Source: Acidobacteriota bacterium (lineage in GTDB: Bacteria; Acidobacteriota; Polarisedimenticolia; Gp22-AA2). Taken from it: a stretch of DNA of 7,093 nucleotides. This document shows, one piece after another, positions 1-6,225 of the stretch (position 1 is the stretch's first letter; each line of letters opens with the position of its first letter). The notes beneath the pieces were generated by a model. It worked only from the letters and a program-made list of their open reading frames with translations. It was not told where the DNA came from and did not search any database. Both the position numbers and the translations under genes were made by a program. The DNA lies in NCBI GenBank assembly GCA_027297005.1, contig JAPUIN010000072.1, forward strand, positions 1 to 7,093. Direction: 5' to 3'.

Positions 1-447
1 TCGCTGCAGGATGTGCCGGCCGTCGCTGCCATCGAGAAGGTTTCCTTGCCGATCCCCTGGGGGGAGCGCTCATTCCGTAATGAAATCCTCGAGAACCCGG
101 TTGCAGGCCTCTTCGTTGTCAGACGCCAGGAACGCAAGGCGATCATAGGTTTCGCCTGCGTCTGGCTCGTCGACCGGGAGATGAGAATCAACTCGCTTGC
201 TGTGCACCCGGGCTGGCGCAAGCGCGGTATCGGCCGAAGGTTCCTCCGTTTCCTCCTTGAATACGCCGTGACTCAGGGTTGCTCCGAAGCGATGCTCGAG
301 GTCCGGCCCAGCAATGGGAGCGCCATCGGGCTTTATCGCGCTGCGGGCTTTGCGGCGGTCGGCCGCCGGAAGGGGTACTACACCGACACCGATGAGGACG
401 CCGTGGTGATGCATCTGCGCCTGCCCTCCCGGGACGGCGTCAGGTAA
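1..447 (+). CDS. rimI: Ribosomal-protein-alanine N-acetyltransferase RimI (5' partial)
   Basis: GNAT-family enzyme that acetylates the N-terminal alanine of a ribosomal protein (S18 in E. coli) using acetyl-CoA in the cytoplasm. The reading frame is open from base 1, so the gene starts upstream. A GTG at 13 could serve as a start, but the codons before it (S-L-Q-D) fit the family's N-terminal strand, so I treat it as truncated by only a few residues. Counting from that GTG, the IEKVSLPIPW stretch (7-16) matches the RimI 'IE..sf..PW' signature. The acetyl-CoA loop RKRGIG lies at 69-74. The LEVRPSNGSAIGLYRAAGF stretch (95-113) and the RKGYY...EDAVVM tail (119-133) are typical of RimI. In many bacteria rimI follows tsaB, but that neighbour is not visible here. 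Other GNAT acetyltransferases are possible, though the tail makes RimI likely. Confidence 0.9.
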   Translation, partial: SLQDVPAVAAIEKVSLPIPWGERSFRNEILENPVAGLFVVRRQERKAIIGFACVWLVDREMRINSLAVHPGWRKRGIGRRFLRFLLEYAVTQGCSEAMLEVRPSNGSAIGLYRAAGFAAVGRRKGYYTDTDEDAVVMHLRLPSRDGVR

Positions 448-472
448 TCTTGCGTCCCCTTCCGGGAGGGTG
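422..472 (+). other. Inverted repeat across the rimI stop codon
   Basis: CCCTCCCGG (424-432) is perfectly complementary to CCGGGAGGG (462-470). With G-U and A-U pairs the stem extends to 422-434/460-472 around a loop of about 25 bases. It covers the end of rimI and its TAA. No run of T follows, so it is not a classical intrinsic terminator. A smaller alternative hairpin, 457-461 pairing with 466-470 around CCGG, uses the same right arm. It could protect the 3' end of the rimI mRNA or slow transcription, or it may be chance in GC-rich DNA. Confidence 0.4.
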
Positions 473-479
473 CTACAAT
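450..479 (+). promoter_or_regulatory. Possible sigma-70-type promoter for the ydcH-psd-pssA cluster
   Basis: A TACAAT hexamer at 474-479 differs from the -10 consensus at one base. TTGCGT at 450-455 keeps the TTG of the -35 box, with an 18-base spacer. The spacer contains the right arm of the inverted repeat. Transcription would start near 486, about 70 bases ahead of the DUF465 gene. The -35 match is weak and the organism's sigma consensus is unknown, so this is a candidate only. Confidence 0.4.
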
Positions 480-555
480 TCAGGCATAAGATGCTGACCA
501 TCCACAGAACACGCCCTGACTTCATCCCCCTACGGAGCAGGAGGAGACTAGGCCT

Positions 556-804
556 ATGGTTCACGACCATGAGCACCTGAAGCGCACGTTCGCCGAAAAG
601 AACGAGGAGTTTCGCCGGCTGATGGCGGATCACGCTGATTACGAGACGCGCCTACAGGAGCTCCAGGGGAAGGCCACCCTCGAGGAAAGCGAGAGGGTCG
701 AGACCACCCGAATCAAGAAGCAAAAGCTGTTGATCAAGGACCGGATGGAGACCCTCCTCCGGGTCTACATCGAACGTGGTGCCGGAGCAACCGTCAGTCC
801 CTGA
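556..804 (+). CDS. YdcH/DUF465 family small coiled-coil protein
   Basis: A cytoplasmic 82-aa protein, highly charged and predicted almost wholly helical. It fits the DUF465 (YdcH-like) family in size and pattern: an N-terminal H-x-x-L-K segment (HEHLKRTFAEKNEEFRRL, residues 5-22), a conserved histidine in MADHADYE (23-30), and a C-terminal K-K-x-K-L-x-x-K-D stretch (IKKQKLLIKDRM, 53-64). The function of the family is not established. A strong ribosome site, AGGAGGAG at 539-546, lies 9 bases before the ATG and supports this start. The gene sits between rimI and psd on the same strand, separated by 108 and 78 bases, so co-expression with the phospholipid genes is possible but not shown. The last residues (GAGATVSP) look like an unstructured tail. 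Confidence 0.85.
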   Translation: MVHDHEHLKRTFAEKNEEFRRLMADHADYETRLQELQGKATLEESERVETTRIKKQKLLIKDRMETLLRVYIERGAGATVSP

Positions 805-814
805 TCTCGGGGAG

Positions 815-851
815 CTGTGTCGCCGATCCGCAAGGCCCTCTGGCGGCACGG
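815..851 (+). other. Hairpin in the ydcH-psd gap
   Basis: The 78-base gap between the DUF465 gene and psd holds an imperfect inverted repeat. Bases 815-824 pair with 842-851 over 10 positions, two of them G-U, around a 17-base loop. No T-run follows, so a classical terminator is unlikely. It ends about 30 bases before the psd start and could be a transcript-processing or attenuating structure, or chance. No convincing promoter is visible in the gap. Confidence 0.35.
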
Positions 852-882
852 ACGACCAGCATAAAGTCTATGGAGAAGGGCG

Positions 883-1521
883 ATGCGGGTCGCGTCCCAG
901 GCTCTACCGTTCGTGATCGCCTTGACCGTTCTGGCCATCCTGCTGGGTGTTTTCGCGGGGTCCGTGTTCGCGATACCCCCCTTCCTCGCAGGACTTTTCG
1001 TCCTCTATTTCTTCCGTGATCCCGACCGGATCTCCCCGTCCGGAGAGGGCCTCGTGCTGGCCCCGGCCGATGGACGGGTCACGTCCGTCGAGACGGGTCC
1101 CGAGGGGGCCAGGGTCTCGATCTTTCTCTCCCTGTTCGATTGCCACATCAACCGTGCGCCGGTCACTGGACGCATCCGGGAGACGTGCTACACACCGGGG
1201 CGATACCATCCTGCCTGGCAAGAGCGCGCCAGCAGCCAGAATGAGCGGAATCACGTGGTGATCGAATCGGGAGCCAGGATCTACGGAGTCACCCAGGTGG
1301 CCGGTGTGGTGGCCCGCCGCATCGTCTGCTCGAAGGGGCCGGGAGACGAAGTCCGCCGAGGGGAGCGGATCGGCCTGATCCAGTTCGGCTCGCGCACCGA
1401 TCTGCACCTGCCGGCCGGGATCGTGCCTTCGGTCTCGGTGGGGGACCGCGTGTACGGAGGCCTGACCGTGATGGCCAGGGTCCCGCCCGGGGAGGGCATT
1501 CCCGGGGAAGGCGATCGATGA
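883..1521 (+). CDS. psd: Phosphatidylserine decarboxylase proenzyme (short, PSD-A type)
   Basis: Pyruvoyl-dependent enzyme that decarboxylates phosphatidylserine to phosphatidylethanolamine at the inner membrane. At 212 aa it has the length of the short PSD-A class. Residues 7-44 hold two hydrophobic segments that anchor the N-terminus, followed by FFRDPDR (43-49), which is typical of this class. PADGRV (61-66) and FLSLFDCHINRAP (81-93, with histidine 88) are conserved active-site segments. The self-cleavage site is FGSR (168-171). Cutting between Gly169 and Ser170 would leave a 43-residue alpha chain whose N-terminal serine becomes the pyruvoyl group. GGAGAAGGG (872-880) just before the ATG acts as the ribosome site. 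The TGA overlaps the ATG of pssA by four bases (ATGA), so the two steps of phosphatidylethanolamine synthesis are probably translationally coupled. The C-terminal dozen residues (PPGEG repeats) are low-complexity. Confidence 0.95.
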   Translation: MRVASQALPFVIALTVLAILLGVFAGSVFAIPPFLAGLFVLYFFRDPDRISPSGEGLVLAPADGRVTSVETGPEGARVSIFLSLFDCHINRAPVTGRIRETCYTPGRYHPAWQERASSQNERNHVVIESGARIYGVTQVAGVVARRIVCSKGPGDEVRRGERIGLIQFGSRTDLHLPAGIVPSVSVGDRVYGGLTVMARVPPGEGIPGEGDR

Positions 1522-2273
1522 AGGAACGGTCCCGATTTCGGCGCGGGGCGTATTTGATCCCCAGCCTGTTCACGATGGCCAACCTGCTGTGCGGTTACAT
1601 CGCCGTCGTGCGCAGCCTGCATGGCGACTACATGTTCGCCGCCCTGGCGATCCTGATCGCCGCATTGCTCGATCGTCTCGACGGCTGGGTGGCGCGGCTG
1701 ACCGGCACTTCGAGCGATTTCGGAGTGCAGCTCGATTCGCTCGCCGATGTCGTGTCGTTCGGCATGGCGCCCGCCCTCTTGGTGCACATGTGGGCCCTCT
1801 CCGACCTGCCGAAGATCGTCTCCTTCGTCCCGTTTCTCTACCTGGCGGCGGGGTCGGCGCGGCTGGCGCGATTCAACATCCAGGCCCCCGCCCAGGACAA
1901 GCGCTTTTTCATCGGGCTCCCGATTCCGGCGGCGGCCTGTGTCCTCGCCTCGTGCGTCTTCTACAACCCGGCACCGGTTGGTGATTCGCTTACCTCCGGT
2001 CTGGCGGCAGTGCTCGTGGCCGTGCTGGCGGTCCTGATGGTGAGCAAGGTGAGGTACCGATCGTTCAAAGAGATTGATCTGAGGCGCCGCACGCGGTGGC
2101 TGATGGTGATCCTGGTGGCCATGGTCTACTTTGTGGTCGCCTCCTCGCCCGAGCTCGTCGTGCTCATCCTCAGCTTCACCTATCTGCTTTCGGGACTCGT
2201 GCCGCGGACTCTGTCATCGGGACGTCACGAGGTGCGCACCGCCCCCGCGGGAGGTCGGCATGGCAAGACGTAG
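1518..2273 (+). CDS. pssA: CDP-diacylglycerol-serine O-phosphatidyltransferase
   Basis: Integral membrane CDP-alcohol phosphatidyltransferase that joins CDP-diacylglycerol and L-serine to give phosphatidylserine and CMP. The family's metal-binding motif D-x2-D-G-x2-A-R-x8-G-x3-D-x3-D is complete: Asp52, Asp55, Gly56, Ala59, Arg60, Gly69, Asp73 and Asp77. The serine-specific subfamily is supported by the N-terminal PSLFTMANLLCGY (15-27), by AAGSARLARFN (110-120) and by FIGLPIPAAA (131-140). Several hydrophobic segments (about 20-50, 82-112, 132-150, 158-176, 194-228) fit a multi-pass protein. The ATG overlaps the psd stop. The 251-aa length is normal for the bacterial type II enzyme. The last 20 residues (from about 232) are hydrophilic and the end overlaps the next gene by 14 bases. 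The adjacent decarboxylase confirms the pathway. Confidence 0.95.
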   Translation: MKERSRFRRGAYLIPSLFTMANLLCGYIAVVRSLHGDYMFAALAILIAALLDRLDGWVARLTGTSSDFGVQLDSLADVVSFGMAPALLVHMWALSDLPKIVSFVPFLYLAAGSARLARFNIQAPAQDKRFFIGLPIPAAACVLASCVFYNPAPVGDSLTSGLAAVLVAVLAVLMVSKVRYRSFKEIDLRRRTRWLMVILVAMVYFVVASSPELVVLILSFTYLLSGLVPRTLSSGRHEVRTAPAGGRHGKT

Positions 2274-3306
2274 CCGCGGGGATGGTCCGCCTGCGGCCCA
2301 CCTGGCTTTGTTTGAGGCGACGGCTCTCAACGCCAGGGGGGTCAAGGAGCAGCTCGTGTCCAGGGCCTTCCCGACCGCCTCCGTGAGGCTCTACACCTCA
2401 CGTGACGACCCGGAGAGCAACCTGGTGGCCGAATTCGGGAGTGAGGCGATGCTGGTCACCTCACCGGACATCGACGGGCTGGGCCCGATCGATATCGCAT
2501 TCCTGTGCGGCACACGCGAGGAAGGGGCACAGTATCTCGGATGGGCCGAGCGTAAGGGGTTTCTGGCCATCGATCTGTCGGGCGCGTCACGCGGCAGCGA
2601 CGGGATTCCAACGATCAATGTTGCGGTCAATCCCGGAGCGATCCCCATGAGTTCGGGGGTCGTCGCCGCGCCCCACCCGATTGCGCAGTTTCTCTCGACC
2701 CTGCTGGCGCCGCTCGCGCGATCCTTTGCTCCCGTGCGTGCAACCGCGGTCGTCTTGCAGCCCGTTTCGGAGTGCGGTGAGGGGGGCATCGAGGAGCTGT
2801 ATCAGCAGACGATCGGTCTCCTGAACTTCCGCGAGGTCCCGGACACGATGTTTGGACGGCAGCTGGCATTCAACCTCCTGCCAAGCCCGATCTTTGCCGG
2901 GCAGCAGGTCGCGGGCGGGGCGACGCCTCTCGAGGTGGAGCGGGAGGTCAACCGGATGCTCGGTCCCGACGTGCAGCTGACGATCGAGATCTTGATGGTC
3001 CCGGTCTTTCATTGTCATTCAGCCGTCCTCCACCTGGAACTGCATGGCGGTCCCGGGAGGGAACGGGTGGAAGCGGCGCTCCGGGAAGCAGAGGGCATCC
3101 GGCTGCCGGGCGCGCGCGAATCAATCACTCCGGCGGAGAGGGTCGGGAAGCCAGGTGTGGCGGTCAGCGGCATTCGCCCGACCGGCCGGGATGGTGCACA
3201 CTGGCTCTGGGCGGTGACGGACAATCTCCAGTCGGGGTCGGCGCTCAATGCGGTGCGGATCGCCGAAATAATTCTGGCGCGTCGCGGCACCGCGCGAACA
3301 CATTGA
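2260..3306 (+). CDS. USG-1-like protein, an apparently inactive aspartate-semialdehyde dehydrogenase homolog
   Basis: A 348-aa protein with the overall pattern of aspartate-semialdehyde dehydrogenase (ASADH), closest from memory to the E. coli USG-1 homolog. MFGRQLAFNLLP (197-208) resembles FFGRQLAFNMLP in USG-1, VPVFHCHS (247-254) resembles its APVFYGHA, and DNLQSGSALNAVRIAE (321-336) fits the C-terminal helix of the family. Two key sites are missing. The N-terminal Rossmann loop GATGxVG is replaced by EATALNARG (19-27). The catalytic cysteine in PNCST is replaced around APHPIA (137-142). The reductive step that makes aspartate semialdehyde is therefore unlikely, and the role is unknown. The ATG at 2260 is chosen because GGAGGT (2250-2255) precedes it. 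The frame stays open upstream to 2131, but that part only shadows pssA. The 14-base overlap with pssA suggests coupled translation. Confidence 0.8.
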   Translation: MARRSRGDGPPAAHLALFEATALNARGVKEQLVSRAFPTASVRLYTSRDDPESNLVAEFGSEAMLVTSPDIDGLGPIDIAFLCGTREEGAQYLGWAERKGFLAIDLSGASRGSDGIPTINVAVNPGAIPMSSGVVAAPHPIAQFLSTLLAPLARSFAPVRATAVVLQPVSECGEGGIEELYQQTIGLLNFREVPDTMFGRQLAFNLLPSPIFAGQQVAGGATPLEVEREVNRMLGPDVQLTIEILMVPVFHCHSAVLHLELHGGPGRERVEAALREAEGIRLPGARESITPAERVGKPGVAVSGIRPTGRDGAHWLWAVTDNLQSGSALNAVRIAEIILARRGTARTH

Positions 3307-3317
3307 AAGGGGAGCGC

Positions 3318-4082
3318 ATGATCATCCTGAAATGGATCGGTGCGGCCGGAGCATCGATGGCCCTGGGGCTGTCTCTCCTGCCGGCGCAGAACCTGAAGCG
3401 CCCCGAGGAGCAACTCGCTGCTATTTATTCCCTCCGGGTACAGCTTGAGGTCGAGCAGTGGCGCCTCGACGATGCGCTCAGCCGCCACGCCGACAATGCC
3501 CGCCTGCAGGATACGGCCCAGGGGCGGGTCGCCCGATTGTCCCGGGACCTGGAGGGGATGGTCGATGGACGTGTGGAGTCCGACCCCGATCTGATCGACA
3601 ACCGCGAGAAGACCCTCGAGATGGCCGAACGGGCTCTCGCATCGCTCTTCCATGAAGGACGCAGGCTTCGCGGTGACATCCGCGACGCGCACGTGAGGAT
3701 CGAGATCCTTCAGGATCGGATCCAGTCATTGCGCAAGACGCTGCCGCCCGACAACGAGGCCCTCACCGGGGTCTGGGATGTCACCTACCTGCCGAGCGGC
3801 GACGAGGGGGCCTTCACCCTGCGCCAGTCCGGCACGCTCCTGGCGGGAGAGTACACCCTGGATGGCGGCTGGAAGGGGAGCCTGCAGGGCACCTTCGTCG
3901 ACGGCAAGGTGCTGCTGCACCGGATCGATTCGAAGCTGGGCCGGTCGTCCGACCTGGAGGGGCGCATTTCGCCGGATGGTCGCACCCTGCGGGGGACCTG
4001 GCTCAACTATGTCATGTCGGGCGGGGAGACCAATTCCGGCTCCTGGGTGGCGCGCAAACGGTCCGGTGAGCAGGAATCCTGA
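3318..4082 (+). CDS. Exported protein with helical middle and C-terminal beta domain, function unknown
   Basis: I do not recognise a named family. The 254-aa protein begins with a signal peptide: lysine 5, a hydrophobic run at 7-21 and a likely cut after LPA (21-23), before Gln24. Residues 28-142 are rich in Glu, Arg, Leu and Ala with heptad-like spacing and should form long helices or a coiled coil. Residues 148-247 look like one beta domain with recurring Gly-aromatic turns: LTGVWDVTYLPSG (149-161), the glycine-rich turn AGEYTLDGGWKG (176-187), ISPDGRTLRGTW (217-228) and GSWVARK (241-247). This resembles small lipocalin- or avidin-like barrels in pattern only. The ATG at 3318 is preceded by AAAGGGGAG (3306-3314), 11 bases after the USG-like gene, so it probably belongs to the same transcript. 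The frame remains open back to 3012, but that region is the USG-like gene. The product should be periplasmic or secreted. Confidence 0.75.
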   Translation: MIILKWIGAAGASMALGLSLLPAQNLKRPEEQLAAIYSLRVQLEVEQWRLDDALSRHADNARLQDTAQGRVARLSRDLEGMVDGRVESDPDLIDNREKTLEMAERALASLFHEGRRLRGDIRDAHVRIEILQDRIQSLRKTLPPDNEALTGVWDVTYLPSGDEGAFTLRQSGTLLAGEYTLDGGWKGSLQGTFVDGKVLLHRIDSKLGRSSDLEGRISPDGRTLRGTWLNYVMSGGETNSGSWVARKRSGEQES

Positions 4083-4084
4083 CC

Positions 4085-4100
4085 CCGGCGGCCCGGCCGG
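4085..4100. terminator. Weak hairpin between the convergent genes
   Basis: Only 19 bases separate the facing stop codons. CCGGC (4085-4089) pairs with GCCGG (4096-4100) around a 6-base loop, giving a short all-GC stem readable on both strands. Neither side has a proper T-run. It might help to end transcription from both directions, but the signal is weak. Confidence 0.25.
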
Positions 4101-4101
4101 A

Positions 4102-6186
4102 TTATCCCGCTCCCTCGGGGCTGTCCTGCAGCCGTATAATCAGGGTTCCCTCGGGCCCCTCCTCGACCGTCTCCACGATAATACGCATCCGATAGGACCC
4201 CGCCTCGAGTCCCTCGAGCGGCACCTGAACGTGCCCGGGTGAACCGTCTCCCTCCCCCGCACCGGCTCGAAGCATCAGGGATCGCACGAGGCGTCCCTCG
4301 CGCAGGAACTCGACCCTGAGCGGGCCCGCGGCCGGTAAGGGGCCATCTACGCGGAACCCGAGGGCGACCCTTTCGTCGCCGGTAAAGTTCGCCTTGAGCG
4401 ACGGACCGAACGCCGGGGGCGTCGTGCGGGTGCCATCTTCCGCGGTGACCTCGATCCACAGGCTTTCCTCATCGAGCGAGTAAAGCGACAGCCCCGGTAA
4501 CCCTCCGCGGTCTTTCCGAGAGGGCAGTTCACTTCTCGCGGCGCCGATCGATCCGGTCGTACCGTCGTGCACGACGGCGGTGATCGACTGTGCGCGCTCC
4601 CCCACAGTGAAGCGGGTATAAAGATTGAGACCGAAGTCGGAGAGCGTCCGATCCGTTTCCGGCACCTTGATCCGGAGGGCGCGATTCAGCTGCAGCGTCG
4701 ACCGACCGGTCGCATCGGAGCCGGCCAACCCAACCTCCAGGTGCGCGACACGGCGACGCGCCTCCGGAAGATACAGGATGCTCCCGGGCGGAAGATGGAT
4801 GACGGCATCGATCTCCTGACCCGAATCGGTCGACGATCCGGGAATCAGTCTGAGAGAGACTCCGAGTTCATTGTGGTACTCGGGAAGGACGTGGGCTGCC
4901 TGGATCGAACGGCCCCGAGCGACCTCGGGGGGAAGACGGACGAAGTTGCGCCTCCAGGTGGCACGGCTCTCCGGGTGGGCGACCGCCACCTGCACGGAGT
5001 GGCTCCGGCCGTCCGGCTCTCCCTCGGGAGAGTAGCCGAGGATGTAATAGACACGGCTGAATCGCTCGGCCTGGCGCAGGCCGTCGAGTGGGGCGTTCAA
5101 CGTGTAAGCGGTTCCGCCGGTTTCGCGCGCCAGCGTTCTCAGCCACTCCCCGCGCTGAGAGGCCGCGCGCTCGACGCCGGGCCTCCCGATCCCCAGGCCA
5201 CCGGTCTGCAGGGAATGGATGGCGATGCCCGTGGCGGAGAGATCATTCAGGAGCTTCTTGTGCTCGAGAGACATGTTCTGATCGAAGATGCGTGTCTGAA
5301 TCTCCGGAGTGAAGCTGCGGATCACGGATCGGGCCCGGGGGCTGGACGATGCATCGGAGAGGATCACAAACGGTTCCCAGGCGGGGTTCTGGGGCAGGCC
5401 GTCCCCCATGAAAATGATCGCCTTGTAGCCGGGCCAGGCGGAGAGCGTGTCGGCCACAGCGGTCAAAGCCTCGATGATCCCCCGCATATGACGCCTCTCC
5501 TCGCTCGCGTACGAGCGCGCGAGGTGGGCCGCGAGGCGCGCCCGGGAACGCGGACGGTTCATCGTGTCTTCGAGTGCACGGCGGATCTCGGCATCGCGAA
5601 ACCGGCGTTCGAATTCCAGGTTGACCCTGGGCGGTTGCCGCTGCCACCGGCGTGCGGCGTCGAGCAGATGAGCGCGATCCCTCGAGAAGTCGTGAACAAG
5701 TGCAAGCCGGCCATCGTAGCTGATCAGGGAAACCTCGTCGCTCGGATCCAGCCCCTCGCCGACGAAACGCTCCACGGCGCGCCAGGCGGCGGTGATGCCG
5801 TGCCGGGCGGAGGTCGTTTCATCGAAGAACAAGACGAAGCGTCTCGGGTGCAGGGCACCCGTCATGTCGCCGGCGAACGCCCGTCCGGAGCCGTCCGGTC
5901 CGGTTCTCGCATCGAGCCGATGCATCTCGAACGAGGCGATCGGGGCCGGATGTCCATCGATGCGGAGCGTGAAATCATCAATGGTCAGATCAGTGATCGG
6001 CTGATCCTGCAGGTCGGCCACGTGAACGTTGATGAGAATCAACTCGACCGTGGCACGCTCGATCGGCAACTGCGGAGTTTCGGGAGTCCGTACGGCGGCA
6101 AGTGAGTGCGATGCGGGTGCACACGCGAACGCGATCGCAAGAAGGGACACGGCCGGGTGGAGGCCGATCCGCGAGTTTTGTAGCAT
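4102..6186 (-). CDS. Secreted VWFA-domain protein of the acidobacterial VWFA-related family
   Basis: A 694-aa exported protein. Residues 1-31 form a signal peptide with a probable cut after SLA (28-30); Cys22 sits in a poor lipobox, so a lipoprotein is less likely. Residues 42-90 carry the family's N-terminal beta module with LTIDDFTLRIDG (67-78). The VWFA domain spans about 115-385. Its first strand RRFVLFFDETTSAR (115-128) contains a D-x-T-x-S metal site (Asp122, Thr124, Ser126), and a later strand gives AIIFMGDGLP (256-265). LARETGGTAY (352-361) and YYILGYSPEG (380-389) close the domain as in known members. Residues about 417-694 form a beta-rich half with LSLYSLDEESLWIEV (566-580) and PLEGLEAGSYRMRIIV (656-671). 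Binding of protein partners or a cell-surface role is inferred from the fold. AGGATGAAGG precedes the ATG. A homologous gene lies just upstream on the same strand. Confidence 0.85.
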   Translation of the reverse strand: MLQNSRIGLHPAVSLLAIAFACAPASHSLAAVRTPETPQLPIERATVELILINVHVADLQDQPITDLTIDDFTLRIDGHPAPIASFEMHRLDARTGPDGSGRAFAGDMTGALHPRRFVLFFDETTSARHGITAAWRAVERFVGEGLDPSDEVSLISYDGRLALVHDFSRDRAHLLDAARRWQRQPPRVNLEFERRFRDAEIRRALEDTMNRPRSRARLAAHLARSYASEERRHMRGIIEALTAVADTLSAWPGYKAIIFMGDGLPQNPAWEPFVILSDASSSPRARSVIRSFTPEIQTRIFDQNMSLEHKKLLNDLSATGIAIHSLQTGGLGIGRPGVERAASQRGEWLRTLARETGGTAYTLNAPLDGLRQAERFSRVYYILGYSPEGEPDGRSHSVQVAVAHPESRATWRRNFVRLPPEVARGRSIQAAHVLPEYHNELGVSLRLIPGSSTDSGQEIDAVIHLPPGSILYLPEARRRVAHLEVGLAGSDATGRSTLQLNRALRIKVPETDRTLSDFGLNLYTRFTVGERAQSITAVVHDGTTGSIGAARSELPSRKDRGGLPGLSLYSLDEESLWIEVTAEDGTRTTPPAFGPSLKANFTGDERVALGFRVDGPLPAAGPLRVEFLREGRLVRSLMLRAGAGEGDGSPGHVQVPLEGLEAGSYRMRIIVETVEEGPEGTLIIRLQDSPEGAG

Positions 6187-6196
6187 CCTTCATCCT

Positions 6197-6214
6197 GGTG
6201 CCCGACGAGGCACC
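6197..6214 (-). other. Small hairpin between the tandem VWFA-type genes
   Basis: GGTGCC (6197-6202) pairs perfectly with GGCACC (6209-6214) around a 6-base loop. It lies in the 39-base gap between the two minus-strand genes, just upstream of the ribosome site of the downstream one. There is no T-run, so transcription probably continues. It may tune translation or transcript processing, or be chance. Confidence 0.3.
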
Positions 6215-6225
6215 GGTCGAGCGGG

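Noticed and set aside
70..633. A 187-codon open frame on the minus strand across rimI and the DUF465 start
   Set aside because: It is antisense to well-supported rimI, and the product looks like a compositional shadow with no recognisable motif.
1281..1787. A 168-codon minus-strand frame across psd and pssA
   Set aside because: It is antisense to two certain enzymes and has no recognisable domain.
2131..2259. An upstream extension of the USG-like gene to an earlier start
   Set aside because: The added residues are serine-, cysteine- and arginine-rich shadow sequence of pssA. The ATG at 2260 has a good ribosome site and gives a family-like length.
3012..3317. An upstream extension of the exported protein
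   Set aside because: This stretch overlaps the USG-like coding region, and its translation is Gly/Arg-rich noise. Starting at 3318 gives a clean signal peptide and ribosome site.
4567..6105. A 512-codon open frame on the plus strand opposite the VWFA gene
   Set aside because: It lies entirely antisense to a gene with a signal peptide, VWFA motifs and a paralog next door. Its translation shows no domain, membrane or signal pattern. Long antisense frames are expected in GC-rich coding DNA.
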